Shown: positions 35,396 through 43,995, counted from the first letter of the stretch. The stretch: 63,578 nucleotides of DNA from Paraburkholderia tropica (GCF_900109265.1 NZ_FNZM01000033.1:1-63578), one strand, 5' to 3'. The notes: a model not told the origin generated them from the sequence alone. A program made the numbers and translations.

Positions 35396-36004
35396 ATGAC
35401 CGACACGCTTATCCGCAAGGAACTCGAGGACACCGCCCTCGCCCGCCTCGAACACGAAGGCCGTCTGCTCAACCCGGTCTTCAAGGGACTCACGAACACG
35501 TTCGGCCGGGTTGGCTTTCGTGGCGAGCTCGCGCTGCGCTTCGCGCCGAAGCTCGCCGACGAGGCGCGCCCGCCCGAGCTTTCCTGCGAGCAGGTAATGG
35601 CCGTCGCGCTCGCGGGCGAACGGCATCTGCCGTTCTTCGCGGGCTGGCTATTGAGTTTCGAATCGCTGAAGGACGTGGCGGAAGTACTCGGCGACACCCT
35701 GTCGGCAGGCGGCAAATACTTCCTGTTCTGCGACAACATCGATCTCACCAGGCGTTATCAGGTGCCGTACAGGGGCGCGATGTTCTATGTGCTGCCGATC
35801 CTCGAATCGACGGTCTACAACGAGCTGCTCGAACTGCTCTACCTGGAGAAAAACGATCTGAAAAAGAAGGACACGGCTGGCAAGCTCGACGCAGTGGCCG
35901 ACACGGCCATGAAGTTCGACGTGACCTTCGACACGATCACCTACGCGGAAGGACTCGAACTGATGGGACCGGTACGCAACACCAACGAAAACCGGCCTGT
36001 TTGA
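35396..36004 (+). CDS. Conserved nif-cluster hypothetical protein
   Basis: 202 residues starting MTDTLIRKELEDTALARLEH after AGGAATCC. Features: VFKGLTNTFGRVGFRGELAL, a helical middle, GGKYFLFCDNIDLTRRYQVP, YNELLELLYLEKNDLKKKDT and a charged end. No signal peptide or membrane helix; two apparent cysteines (one in FLFCDN). I do not know the family. It follows the globin by 82 bases and precedes the ankyrin gene, so it belongs to the NifA-dependent globin transcript. Confidence 0.75.
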   Translation: MTDTLIRKELEDTALARLEHEGRLLNPVFKGLTNTFGRVGFRGELALRFAPKLADEARPPELSCEQVMAVALAGERHLPFFAGWLLSFESLKDVAEVLGDTLSAGGKYFLFCDNIDLTRRYQVPYRGAMFYVLPILESTVYNELLELLYLEKNDLKKKDTAGKLDAVADTAMKFDVTFDTITYAEGLELMGPVRNTNENRPV

Positions 36005-36094
36005 ATGCCGATCGAGCCGCAGGCCGGGGCGCTGTTGTCGTCGCCACGCCTTCGGCCGCCCCACAATACATCTTCTCCGAGCTGGAGCGCGATC

Positions 36095-36718
36095 ATGTCC
36101 CTGCATGCCGAGACCGTCCACGTCACGCGCGTCACGCCTGTCACGCGCGAAAGCGCAAGCTGCCGGGCTTCGCCGCCCGCCGATGCACACCCGCGACAGA
36201 GCGCAAGCGCCGCGCTTGCGGCATGGCTATCGGGTCACGAATTCCCCGACGTCCACTCGCGCGGCATCGGCGGCGTCACGCCATTGATGCTGGCAGCGCT
36301 GCATGGCGAGGACTCGCTGGTTGACGCGCTGCTCGACGCGGGCGCGCGCTTCGGCGCGCTCGACGACGAAGGCAACCACGCGCTCTGGTACGCGTGCCTT
36401 GCCGGCGCGCCCGCGCCGATCCTGCGGCTGATCGAGGCCGGTATCGAAATCGATCACGCTAACGACCATGACATCACATGCCTGATGCAGGCGGCCGCCA
36501 GCGGGCGGGTCGAGGTCATGCATCTGCTGTTGTCGCTTGGCGCGAGCGAAGGCTTGTATGCACCGGACGGGCGCGACGCACTCGACATGGCCGCCGATCG
36601 CGGCTTCGAATTGCTGCGAACGGCACGCCGGCTCGGCGACGCGAAACCTGGCGCGCAAGGCATCGAAGCCGGGCGTGCCGCGATCGCCGCCGACGCCTTC
36701 ACCGACAAGGCCGCGTGA
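36095..36718 (+). CDS. Ankyrin-repeat protein
   Basis: 207 residues from ATG 36095 (GGAG seven bases upstream). After a 50-residue lead come about four ankyrin repeats: GGVTPLMLAALHGEDSLVDA, DEGNHALWYACLAGAPAPIL, DHDITCLMQAAASGRVEVMH and DGRDALDMAADRGFELLRTA, each with the L-x-x-A-x-x-x-G helix pair. Ankyrin proteins are protein-protein adaptors. Similar genes occur in nif clusters next to nifO-like genes; partner unknown. Confidence 0.88.
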   Translation: MSLHAETVHVTRVTPVTRESASCRASPPADAHPRQSASAALAAWLSGHEFPDVHSRGIGGVTPLMLAALHGEDSLVDALLDAGARFGALDDEGNHALWYACLAGAPAPILRLIEAGIEIDHANDHDITCLMQAAASGRVEVMHLLLSLGASEGLYAPDGRDALDMAADRGFELLRTARRLGDAKPGAQGIEAGRAAIAADAFTDKAA

Positions 36719-36792
36719 CGCACAGGCGGACCACGCCCGGATGCGTTCGACCGCGGCACCCACACCAGGACTTGACGCGAGGAGTTCACGCC

Positions 36793-37227
36793 ATGACACA
36801 CATTACGTTTTACGAAAAACCCGGATGCGGCGGCAACGCAAAACAGAGAGCGCTGCTCGCCGCCGCGGGCCATACGCTGGAGGTGCGCAATCTGCTGCGC
36901 TGGCGCTGGACGCCGAGAACGCTGTTCGCGTTTCTCGAACCGCTGCCGGTGCACGAGTGGTTCAACCGCGCCGCGCCGGACATCAAGTCAGGGCGTATCG
37001 TTCCCGAATCGCTGGACGCCGGGAGCGCGCTCGCCCTGCTGCTCGCCCAACCGCTGCTGATTCGCCGGCCGCTGATGGAAGCGGGCGACACCCGCATGGT
37101 GGGCTTCGATACGGCGCGCGTTCACGCGTGGGTCGGACTCGGACTGCCCGAAGGCCTCAGCCACCCACCGCGATCGTTCGAAGGCTGCGCCGCCGCGATG
37201 GGCGACTGTGCCACCGCCCCTCATTGA
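36793..37227 (+). CDS. nifO: NifO-like ArsC-family nitrogenase-associated protein
   Basis: 144 residues from ATG 36793 (GGAG upstream). ITFYEKPGCGGNAKQRALLA has the ArsC/Spx thioredoxin-like start in which the redox Cys sits in GCGGN instead of C-x5-R, a hallmark of the nitrogenase-associated subfamily. LLIRRPLMEAGDTRMVGFD is the cis-Pro block. In Azotobacter NifO is linked to molybdenum partition and nitrate effects. The C-terminal Cys (EGCAAAMGDCATAPH) is extra. Confidence 0.85.
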   Translation: MTHITFYEKPGCGGNAKQRALLAAAGHTLEVRNLLRWRWTPRTLFAFLEPLPVHEWFNRAAPDIKSGRIVPESLDAGSALALLLAQPLLIRRPLMEAGDTRMVGFDTARVHAWVGLGLPEGLSHPPRSFEGCAAAMGDCATAPH

Positions 37228-37241
37228 ACAGGAATCCCGCG

Positions 37242-37484
37242 ATGCCGCTTTACGACTATCAATGCCGAAATTGCCGCCTGCACTTCGAAGCGCTGGTGCG
37301 CACCGGGACGCCGCCGCGCTGCCCCCATTGCGGCGGTTCACTGCTCGACAAGCAGGTCAGTGCGCCTGCGCCGCCGGGCCGCAGCAAGGCGATCATCGCT
37401 TCGGCGCGCCGCCAGGCCGCGCGCGAGGGGCATCTGAGCCACTACTCGGTGGCCGAGCGAAAGAAGCTGCTGGGCCAAAGCTGA
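37242..37484 (+). CDS. FmdB-type zinc-ribbon protein
   Basis: 80 residues: MPLYDYQCRNCRLHFEALVR and PPRCPHCGGSLLDKQVS give the C-x2-C ... C-x2-C zinc ribbon of the FmdB/regulatory protein family, followed by a basic tail. It is last in the globin operon; a hairpin at 37486-37516 separates it from the convergent operon. Role unknown; zinc-ribbon adaptors like this occur in many nif clusters. Confidence 0.85.
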   Translation: MPLYDYQCRNCRLHFEALVRTGTPPRCPHCGGSLLDKQVSAPAPPGRSKAIIASARRQAAREGHLSHYSVAERKKLLGQS

Positions 37485-37485
37485 A

Positions 37486-37516
37486 TGACCGCCGTGCGCA
37501 AACCGCGCGGCGGTCA
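37486..37516. terminator. Hairpin between the two convergent nif operons, likely bidirectional terminator
   Basis: TGACCGCCG (37486-37494) pairs with CGGCGGTCA (37508-37516) over nine bases. The right arm overlaps the stop codon of the minus-strand gene. No long T-run is present. Confidence 0.55.
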
Positions 37517-37888
37517 AATCGTCATCTGGAACAGCGTGCCCTGGCGCTGGCGATGCAAGCGCAGCCACAGCAGGGTGGCCGGTGCCAGCGATTCGCACGC
37601 GAACCACAGCGCGTCGTCCAGCTCCAGGCCCGGCGGCAGCGCGAGCTGCACCTGCATCAGTTGCCAGCCTTCCCAGTCGATCTCGGGCATCGCGCCGCGA
37701 ATCCGCGCGCTCACGCCGGCTGCGCCGCCCGCCAGCCGGACAAGCTGCCGGTGGACCTCCGTGCGGGTCAGCCGCGAGCGCAACAGATCGTCGCGCGCGA
37801 GCCCTTCGACGAGCGTCATGACAACGACGACCGACTGCTCGACGATCGACAGGCGCGCGCCGTCCTCGATCGTGCGCGCGCCGCTCAT
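37514..37888 (-). CDS. Conserved nif-cluster hypothetical protein
   Basis: 124 residues from ATG 37888, overlapping the FAD oxidase stop (ATGA). Hydrophobic-helical N-terminus SIVEQSVVVVMTLVEGLARD, then RGAMPEIDWEGWQLMQVQLA and WFACESLAPATLLWLRLHRQ. It is compact with no membrane segment obvious. No family known. As the last gene of the nifB transcript, it is translationally coupled to the oxidase and could be its partner. Confidence 0.7.
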   Translation of the reverse strand: MSGARTIEDGARLSIVEQSVVVVMTLVEGLARDDLLRSRLTRTEVHRQLVRLAGGAAGVSARIRGAMPEIDWEGWQLMQVQLALPPGLELDDALWFACESLAPATLLWLRLHRQRQGTLFQMTI

Positions 37889-39516
37889 GCCGCCGCTCCC
37901 GCAGCACGATCTCGTTCCGCCGCATCGACGAGACGTTCGTTGAGCTCCAGCGCAAACTCGCGCCACGCATCCGCAAGGGCGAGCACGACGGCTCTTTGCA
38001 GCTCGGCGTCCGGATGATGATCGTCCGGGAAATTCGACAACGCGCACGAAGTTGCATTGAACGCTAGCGCGCTCTCCAGCAGCTTGCTGCTCCAGCCCTG
38101 AAACGGTTCGAGAAACGCCGGCGTGAAGCGGTGCCGGCCGATCTGCGCCGCGTCGGCGTCGCGTGTGCCGAGCGTCGGCATCAAGCGGTCGAGCACAGCC
38201 AGCGCCTCGCTGTAGACCTGGCTCACCGTCGCGAGCAGCGCGTGCTGCGTGAACGGACCTGGGTACGGGCCCGATAGCAGGCGGACGACGTGCCGCCGGT
38301 AGTAGGCTGGCGCAGCTTCGCGCGACTCGGACACGGCGTTCGCAAAGCACGCGATCGCCTCGGCCACCGTCGCTGGCGCGCGCAGCGTCCGGCCCGGAAA
38401 GTCCGCTGAACCATCGGGTGGCGCCAGCGCACGCGCAATGCGCGCGGCCGAATCGAGGGCGCCCTCCATGCGTCCCGCGCCATGCAGCGCAGTCTCGCTG
38501 CCGCCGAAGTAAAGCCGGTCGCCGAACCACGCGCCACGCAACGCCGCGTCCGGCTGCGGCCAAGCGGGTGGGCTGTCCCGGTCCGCGCGACTACAGATCC
38601 AGACCTCGTCGGCCCAATCGTGCCGATACTGCCGCCCGCCTTCCGCGCTGGGACCGTAGAGCTGCACAAGCTGGCTTTCGATTAGCAACGGCAGTCCGCG
38701 CGCGAAGTGCTTGCGCTGCACCGCGTCGAGCGCGACAAAGCCACCGAGCGCGCCTGCCTCCGTCTCGGGATCGCTCGCATCAAAGACCTCGCCGAGCGTG
38801 GCCTGGACGTGTCGCACCCATGCGTTGCCCGAGTGGCCAGCGGTACGCCAGAACGACTGCGCATAGGTTGTCAGTGACTTCGCCGCCGACGCCATCCATG
38901 TCGGCGTCGCTGCCAGCATGCGCGCCAGCTCGGCGGGCAGCGGCGGATCGAACGCAACGTGCTCCGCGACGAGCCGCGGCGGCAAAGCCAGCACGACCTG
39001 ACGCGCCCGCAGCGTCGAGGTCAGCTCGCCGTGCGCGAGTTGCAGGTCGAACCACGCGCCGCGATCCCGGACCAGACGCAATGCATGCCCCAGGCGGATC
39101 GAGTCCAGGGGAAGTGCCGCGCATAGCTTATCGAGCAGCCTGGCCGTACCGCCGGCAATGCGGCGCGCGCCGGCATGGATACCGCCAGGCTCACTGCGCC
39201 GTTCGGGCCCGCGGTTCGGATCGGTCAGCCAGAGTGCGTCGCCGGGATCATGCTGCGGGACGCTCTCGATCCCCAGCTCCGAAATCAGTGCGGCCATGCG
39301 GGGCTCGGTGTCGGGCCAAAACCATGTGGGTCCCAGATCCAGACGCTGGCCCGTGACGTCGCAGCGCCGCGTCAGCACGCGCCCGCCGAGCCGGGTGCTC
39401 GCTTCGACGAGCACGAACGACCGCCCCCGCGCATGCAGTGCGCGCGCCAGCGCAAGCCCGCACAGCCCAGCGCCGATGATGGCGATATCGAGCGGCGGCG
39501 CTTCGGCGGCAGTCAT
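37885..39516 (-). CDS. FAD-dependent amine-oxidase-type oxidoreductase
   Basis: 543 residues from ATG 39516. Dinucleotide-binding IAIIGAGLCGLALARALHAR with RSFVLVEASTRLGGRVLTRR (GxGxxG, acidic end and the GG-R motif of flavin monoamine oxidases), and DRLYFGGSETALHGAGRMEG near two-thirds as the FAD-closing block. The last 150 residues are a family-specific addition. It overlaps or abuts the ferredoxin gene and probably receives electrons from it or passes them on. Substrate unknown. Confidence 0.85.
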   Translation of the reverse strand: MTAAEAPPLDIAIIGAGLCGLALARALHARGRSFVLVEASTRLGGRVLTRRCDVTGQRLDLGPTWFWPDTEPRMAALISELGIESVPQHDPGDALWLTDPNRGPERRSEPGGIHAGARRIAGGTARLLDKLCAALPLDSIRLGHALRLVRDRGAWFDLQLAHGELTSTLRARQVVLALPPRLVAEHVAFDPPLPAELARMLAATPTWMASAAKSLTTYAQSFWRTAGHSGNAWVRHVQATLGEVFDASDPETEAGALGGFVALDAVQRKHFARGLPLLIESQLVQLYGPSAEGGRQYRHDWADEVWICSRADRDSPPAWPQPDAALRGAWFGDRLYFGGSETALHGAGRMEGALDSAARIARALAPPDGSADFPGRTLRAPATVAEAIACFANAVSESREAAPAYYRRHVVRLLSGPYPGPFTQHALLATVSQVYSEALAVLDRLMPTLGTRDADAAQIGRHRFTPAFLEPFQGWSSKLLESALAFNATSCALSNFPDDHHPDAELQRAVVLALADAWREFALELNERLVDAAERDRAAGAAA

Positions 39517-39529
39517 CGCCGATGTCCCG

Positions 39530-39826
39530 TCAGACAAAGCCGAGCAGCTCGACGGTCACGGGCTCCTCGCCGAGCACCGCCTGGCACGCGAGGCGCGACT
39601 TCGACCCGACGCCGACGATCGAGTCGAGCTTCTCGTTCTCCGTCCGTTGAATCTTCGAGAGACTCTTGCGCCCTTCCTGTACGAACAGGTGGCACGCGCC
39701 GCATTCGGCCTTGCCGTCGCACTTGTGCGCGATGGGTTCGCCCGCATCGAGCAGGGCTTTCAGCAGCGTGGCGCCGGTCGTCGCGTCATAGGTCTTGCCC
39801 GAAGGCAGTACGGTCAGTGTCGTCAT
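39530..39826 (-). CDS. [2Fe-2S] ferredoxin
   Basis: 98 residues from ATG 39826. IAHKCDGKAECGACHLFVQE then SRLACQAVLG gives C-x5-C-x2-C ... C, the adrenodoxin-type spacing. PSGKTYDATTGATLLKALLD opens the beta-grasp fold. Located between SIR2-like and FAD oxidase genes, so its likely partner is that oxidase. Confidence 0.9.
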   Translation of the reverse strand: MTTLTVLPSGKTYDATTGATLLKALLDAGEPIAHKCDGKAECGACHLFVQEGRKSLSKIQRTENEKLDSIVGVGSKSRLACQAVLGEEPVTVELLGFV

Positions 39827-39870
39827 GATGTTTCTTGTGGAAAGGAAGGGTCGAAAAAACGGCAACCAAA

Positions 39871-40722
39871 TCAGGCGGCCAGCGCGGGACGCAATGCGCT
39901 GACGAGTTCGTCGGCGAACGTCGCAAGCGGGGTCGCGATGCGGGTGATGCGCTGTTCGTTGAGGAAGCGCGCCTCCATGCGGGTGGGCTCGTCCGGCAGC
40001 ACCGCCCAATGCACGTCCGACGAGCGCTTCATGATCTGGCGCGCGAAGCTGCGCGCGAGCTGGTCGTCGAAGCGGCAGCCGAGAAACAGGAAGCTGCGGC
40101 CCGTGCGCCAAGCCTGCACGGCGGGCGGAATCGGCGTCTGAATGTCGATTTCGGTCAGCACCTCGACATAGTCGCTGTCCGACACCAGATAGTTGGACGC
40201 CGGCGCGCGCGAGCCGATCGGCTTGTAGAGCAGCGCACCCGACTCCGGCACGTCGGCGAGCGGCGCGCCGAGCGCGTCATAGGCGCCGAACCACCGTCCG
40301 AAGTGCTCCGCCTGCGACTGCCCTTGCACCTGCGCCCACTGTCCGCCCGCACGCGCGCCGGCCAGCGCCGCTGCGAAGGTGTCGTCATACCAGCTGTCGA
40401 CGTACAGCCCCGCGCCGCTCGACGCAAGCGCCCGGTGCAGCGCCGACGGCGTCGGCGTCATGCCAAACGCGTCGTTCATAAGGCTCACCACCGACTTGCG
40501 GTGCTTGAAGTTCTCGATGAACTGCGCGGCCTGCGTGAGCCGGTTGCGGATCTTGTGCGGCACGCTGACTTTCGCGGTCATCAACTGCGCGAGCGCGACG
40601 GAGGTCGCGGGCACGCTTGCGTCCGGGCACAGCGCGAGCATGCCCGGACCGAGATACGGAATGACAGCGCCATCCCCGATCCGGCTGGCGATGCTGTCGA
40701 CGGAAACTGAAGCGAGACTCAT
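39871..40722 (-). CDS. SIR2-like domain protein
   Basis: 283 residues. IGDGAVIPYLGPGMLALCPD replaces the G-A-G-x-S start of sirtuin NAD sites with G-P-G, and SALHRALASSGAGLYVDSWY then GRSFLFLGCRFDDQLARSFA are the SIR2-like middle and end. No catalytic H-G or zinc-binding Cys pairs are evident, so this is a SIR2-fold NAD- or nucleotide-binding protein rather than a classical deacylase. Twelve bases after the DegT-like gene. No phage-defence partners are near. Confidence 0.75.
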   Translation of the reverse strand: MSLASVSVDSIASRIGDGAVIPYLGPGMLALCPDASVPATSVALAQLMTAKVSVPHKIRNRLTQAAQFIENFKHRKSVVSLMNDAFGMTPTPSALHRALASSGAGLYVDSWYDDTFAAALAGARAGGQWAQVQGQSQAEHFGRWFGAYDALGAPLADVPESGALLYKPIGSRAPASNYLVSDSDYVEVLTEIDIQTPIPPAVQAWRTGRSFLFLGCRFDDQLARSFARQIMKRSSDVHWAVLPDEPTRMEARFLNEQRITRIATPLATFADELVSALRPALAA

Positions 40723-40734
40723 GAATGCGATCCC

Positions 40735-41898
40735 TCACAGATAGATGGCGGCGCCCGCGCCGACATTCGTCGCGGTGTCCTTGAGCGTCTTGACGATGTA
40801 GCGGACCTGATCCGCGTCGAGCAGCGTGTGCAGCGGCAAGGCGAGCGCGCGGTCGCCGATGCGCTCGGTATCGGGCAACGTGCCGCGCCGGCGTCCGACG
40901 GCATCGGCGGCGTTCATGTAGTGGAACTGCTCGTGCAGCGGCTGGCTGTACGCGGCCGTTTCGATGCCGCACGCCTGCATGTCGTCGATCATCTGCGCGC
41001 GGGCGCTCTGCGTGAAGCGCTTGCCAAGATGCACGACGTAGAGCATCCAGTGCACTTCCTCGACATCCTCCGCGAGATACGGCGGCTTGATGCCCTCGAA
41101 GCTCTGCATCGCTTCGTGATACCAGGCCTCCACCTGCTTGCGCTGCGCGAGCCGCTCGTCGAGTCCCGCGAGCTGCGCCAGCCCTAGCGCGGCGCTCAGC
41201 TCGCTCATGCCCGCCTGCATCGGCACGCGGGAGCCGACCGACACGGACCCGCGGTCCGTGATCCGCCGCTGACGCAGATAGCGCAGTTCGTGCGCGAGAC
41301 GCTCGTCGTCGGTGACGAGCATCCCGCCTTCTCCCGCGCACAACGCCGACGGCGCCGAGAAGTCGAACACCGACACGTCGCCGAAAGACCCGACCGCGCG
41401 CCCCATGTAGCGCGAGCCGAGCGCCTCGGTGCTGTCCTCGATCAGCCGCAGGCCATGCGCGTCGGCCAGCGCGCGCAACGGCCCCCAGGCGGCCGGATGC
41501 CCGTTGGTGTTGCCCGCGAGGATCGCGCGTGTGCGTGCGCCAATCTTCTGTTCGGCCTTCGCGACGTTCAGGCAGCCGCTCCAGTAGTCGATATCGGCGA
41601 ACACCGGCGTCGCGCCCGCCAGCGTGATCGCCTGCGCCACCTGATGCCATGTGTGCGAGGCGCAGATCACTTCATCACCCTGACCGATGCCGAGCGCGCG
41701 CAAGGCGATCCACGTACCGAGCGTGCCGCTCGCCACCGCGACGGCGTGCGCGCGGCCGCTCCAGCCCGCAAATGCGGCCTCGAACGATTCGAGCATCGGG
41801 CCGCTGCTCCAGCGCGGCGATTGCAGAACGGCGTTGACGAGTTCGATTTCGCGCGCGCCGCAGGCCGGTTCGCTCAGGGCGATCTCATCGATCTCCAT
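40735..41898 (-). CDS. DegT/DnrJ/EryC1-fold protein lacking the PLP lysine
   Basis: 387 residues from ATG 41898. The fold is that of sugar aminotransferases: SSGPMLESFEAAFAGWSGRA, VICASHTWHQVAQAITLAGA, LIEDSTEALGSRYMGRAVGS (with the Asp that contacts the PLP ring nitrogen). At the Schiff-base site FSFHAxKNxxxxEGG of the family, this protein reads FDFSAPSALCAGEGG, putting Ser where Lys belongs. Ordinary transamination is therefore unlikely; a dehydratase-like or binding role is possible. Neighbours are SIR2-like, ferredoxin and FAD oxidase genes. Confidence 0.88.
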   Translation of the reverse strand: MEIDEIALSEPACGAREIELVNAVLQSPRWSSGPMLESFEAAFAGWSGRAHAVAVASGTLGTWIALRALGIGQGDEVICASHTWHQVAQAITLAGATPVFADIDYWSGCLNVAKAEQKIGARTRAILAGNTNGHPAAWGPLRALADAHGLRLIEDSTEALGSRYMGRAVGSFGDVSVFDFSAPSALCAGEGGMLVTDDERLAHELRYLRQRRITDRGSVSVGSRVPMQAGMSELSAALGLAQLAGLDERLAQRKQVEAWYHEAMQSFEGIKPPYLAEDVEEVHWMLYVVHLGKRFTQSARAQMIDDMQACGIETAAYSQPLHEQFHYMNAADAVGRRRGTLPDTERIGDRALALPLHTLLDADQVRYIVKTLKDTATNVGAGAAIYL

Positions 41899-42166
41899 GC
41901 GCGGCTCCGTCTTCGGTGAAGATGACCATGACGGCTTCGCTGGCCTCGCGGGTGACGGACACGCACATCCCGTCCGACATGGCGAAATAGACGCGGCGGC
42001 CGCCCACCTCAAGCGCCGGCGTTTCGTCTCGCATCTCGGCCGCGCTGATCCGCACGGCCCGGACCGCCGGAAACCGCTGGCGCAAGCTCGCCGCCGCGTC
42101 CAGCAGCGTCGGCGCGGTGCCGAGCACCTCGGCGATCGCCTGGATCTGATCGGTATCGAGCGCCAT
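41885..42166 (-). CDS. Conserved nif-cluster small protein
   Basis: 93 residues from ATG 42166. Helical N-terminus MALDTDQIQAIAEVLGTAPT and a beta-rich C-terminus with ETPALEVGGRRVYFAMSDG and ASEAVMVIFTEDGA. It starts just inside the nifT stop region and ends overlapping the DegT-like start by 14 bases, so all three are coupled. Unknown function; proteins like it follow nifT in several clusters. Confidence 0.75.
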   Translation of the reverse strand: MALDTDQIQAIAEVLGTAPTLLDAAASLRQRFPAVRAVRISAAEMRDETPALEVGGRRVYFAMSDGMCVSVTREASEAVMVIFTEDGAAHGDR

Positions 42167-42167
42167 G

Positions 42168-42386
42168 TCAGTCCTCGCCGTTCGCCACGCGCCGGGCCTC
42201 GACCGTGATGGGCAGCGCGGTGTCGTCCGCCATCGCGGGCAGTTCAAGCTGCCAGCCATTCGCGAGCGTGATGAGCCCGCCCCACATCTCGGGCCGCGCC
42301 ATCGAGACGATCGGCTCCTCCAGATCCTTCTTCGGCACGTACGCGCTCAATGCGCCCTTGCTGTCCCTGCGGATCATGACTTTCAC
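42168..42386 (-). CDS. nifT: NifT/FixU
   Basis: 72 residues: MKVMIRRDSKGALSAYVPKK then DLEEPIVSMARPEMWGGLIT and NGWQLELPA are the whole NifT signature. Present in most nif operons; deletion has little phenotype in Klebsiella and Azotobacter, and its role is undefined. Confidence 0.92.
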   Translation of the reverse strand: MKVMIRRDSKGALSAYVPKKDLEEPIVSMARPEMWGGLITLANGWQLELPAMADDTALPITVEARRVANGED

Positions 42387-42416
42387 GACGGTAGCTCCTG
42401 GGTTCCTGGGAAAAAT

Positions 42417-43568
42417 TCAGGCCGCGCGGACGGCATCGCTTGCGAGCAGCGGCGCGAGCAAAGGCGGCAACGCCGCCAGCAAATAGGCGATGTCGTGCGC
42501 GGTCGTCGACTCGCCGAGCGACAGACGCACGGCCGCCAGCGCTTCATCGCGTGGCACGCCCATCGCGGCGAGCACGTGCGACGGCTCGCTCCCGCCCGAC
42601 GCGCATGCCGAACCGGACGACGCACACACGCCCATCTGTTCGAGCCGATGCAGCACAACCTCGGCCGGCAATACGCCAAAACGCAAATAGCTGGTGCACG
42701 CGAGCCGCGGCGCAGCGGCGGAAAACACCTGAACGCCGGGCAGCGCATCGCACAGTCCGCGTTCGAGCGCGTCGCGCAGCTTCGCGGTGTGGGCGGCCTT
42801 CGCAGCGACATCGCCTAGCGCGTCGAGTGCGGCCGCGAAGCCCGCGATGGCGGGCAGATTCTCGGTGCCGCCGCGCCTGCGCCGCTCCTGGCTGCCTTGC
42901 GTCTGCGGCTGCAATGCTGTGCCCTGGCGCAGCAGCAATGCCCCGATTCCCTTCGGTCCGCGAACCTTGTGAGCCGACAACGAAACGGCATCGACGCCAA
43001 GCCGCGCAAAGTCGAACGGCGCCTTGCCGACCACCTGCGTTGCATCGACGTGCATCCGTGCGCCAGCGTCATGCGCGAGCGCGCGCATTGCCTCGACCGG
43101 CATCAGCACGCCGGTCTCGTTGTTCGCCGCCATCAGCGAAACCAGCGCGACGTCGGGGCCGATCAGGCGAGAGGCGCTGTCGAGGTCGAGCGTGCCGTCC
43201 GCGTGCACGCCGATGAAGTCGACCGGCACGCCCAGCCCGATCAACGCGCGCGCCAGCGCAAGATGCGCCGCGTGCTCGACCGCGCTCAGCACGATCCGGC
43301 GGCGGCCCGGCTCCGTGACCGCTGCATGCAGACCCAGCACGGCCAGATGGTTCGCCTCGGTTGCGCCGCTGGTGAAAATCACCTCCGATGGCTTGCAGCT
43401 CAGCACGCGCGCCACCGTCGCGCGCGCCGCCGCGAGCGCGCGCCTCGCCTGCTGCCCCAGCGCATGCTGCGAGGACGCATTGGCCCAGACATCGGTCATG
43501 ACCGACAGCATGGCCTGCACCACGCCGGGGGCAGTCGGCGTCGTCGCGTTGTGGTCGAGGTAGATCAT
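42417..43568 (-). CDS. Cysteine desulfurase, NifS-like
   Basis: 383 residues from ATG 43568 (GGAG upstream). IYLDHNATTPTAPGVVQAML, the PLP-lysine block SLSAHKVRGPKGIGALLLRQ, and the catalytic loop VCASSGSACASGGSEPSHVL are intact. It converts Cys to Ala and supplies persulfide sulfur for clusters. A second desulfurase (50638) lies with iscU. This one sits in the nifB operon, so it may feed NifB or the A-type carrier made from the same message. Confidence 0.9.
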   Translation of the reverse strand: MIYLDHNATTPTAPGVVQAMLSVMTDVWANASSQHALGQQARRALAAARATVARVLSCKPSEVIFTSGATEANHLAVLGLHAAVTEPGRRRIVLSAVEHAAHLALARALIGLGVPVDFIGVHADGTLDLDSASRLIGPDVALVSLMAANNETGVLMPVEAMRALAHDAGARMHVDATQVVGKAPFDFARLGVDAVSLSAHKVRGPKGIGALLLRQGTALQPQTQGSQERRRRGGTENLPAIAGFAAALDALGDVAAKAAHTAKLRDALERGLCDALPGVQVFSAAAPRLACTSYLRFGVLPAEVVLHRLEQMGVCASSGSACASGGSEPSHVLAAMGVPRDEALAAVRLSLGESTTAHDIAYLLAALPPLLAPLLASDAVRAA

Positions 43569-43590
43569 CGCGGGCTCCGTCGCCAGGGTT

Positions 43591-43995
43591 TTAAGGCCAG
43601 AACACGCGCGCGGCATCCACGCACAGACGGTCCAGTAGCATGGCCAGGTCGTGACTCGCGTACTGCGCCACCCAGCGGCGCGCTGCGTGGTCCCGCGCAT
43701 GCAGATGCCACTGGCCGTCGTCGTCCCGCGCGAGCCACGCAATGTCGATCACGCCGCCCGCCGGGTCGACGTTGCGCGAGCAGCACGGGCTTTCGATCCG
43801 ATACCCTTCGGGCTCCCGCGCGACGCGCGCCCGAACGTACCGGTAGCGCACGCGGTTGCGCAACGCGCGCTCGATCTGGTGCTGCGTGAAATCGGCCACG
43901 CGTGCGTTGCCCGCATCGGCAACATGCGCGGCGGACGGCGCGTTCCGTGCGCATGGCTCTGCGCACCCTTCGCCCCATGTCGTCGGCGTCGTCAT
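43591..43995 (-). CDS. Conserved nif-cluster protein (DUF3024-like)
   Basis: 134 residues from ATG 43995. The core QIERALRNRVRYRYVRARVA, GYRIESPCCSRNVDPAGGVI and HLHARDHAARRWV resembles the DUF3024 family (Y-R-I-x-S-P-C-C-S-R-N-V-D). The CC pair could bind metal. Overlaps the nifZ-2 stop by four bases, so coupled. Function unknown. Confidence 0.65.
   Translation of the reverse strand: MTTPTTWGEGCAEPCARNAPSAAHVADAGNARVADFTQHQIERALRNRVRYRYVRARVAREPEGYRIESPCCSRNVDPAGGVIDIAWLARDDDGQWHLHARDHAARRWVAQYASHDLAMLLDRLCVDAARVFWP

Noticed and set aside
39871..40722. SIR2-like protein as an antiphage defence gene
   Set aside because: It lies inside a tight nif operon with no defence partners, and catalytic sirtuin residues are not evident.
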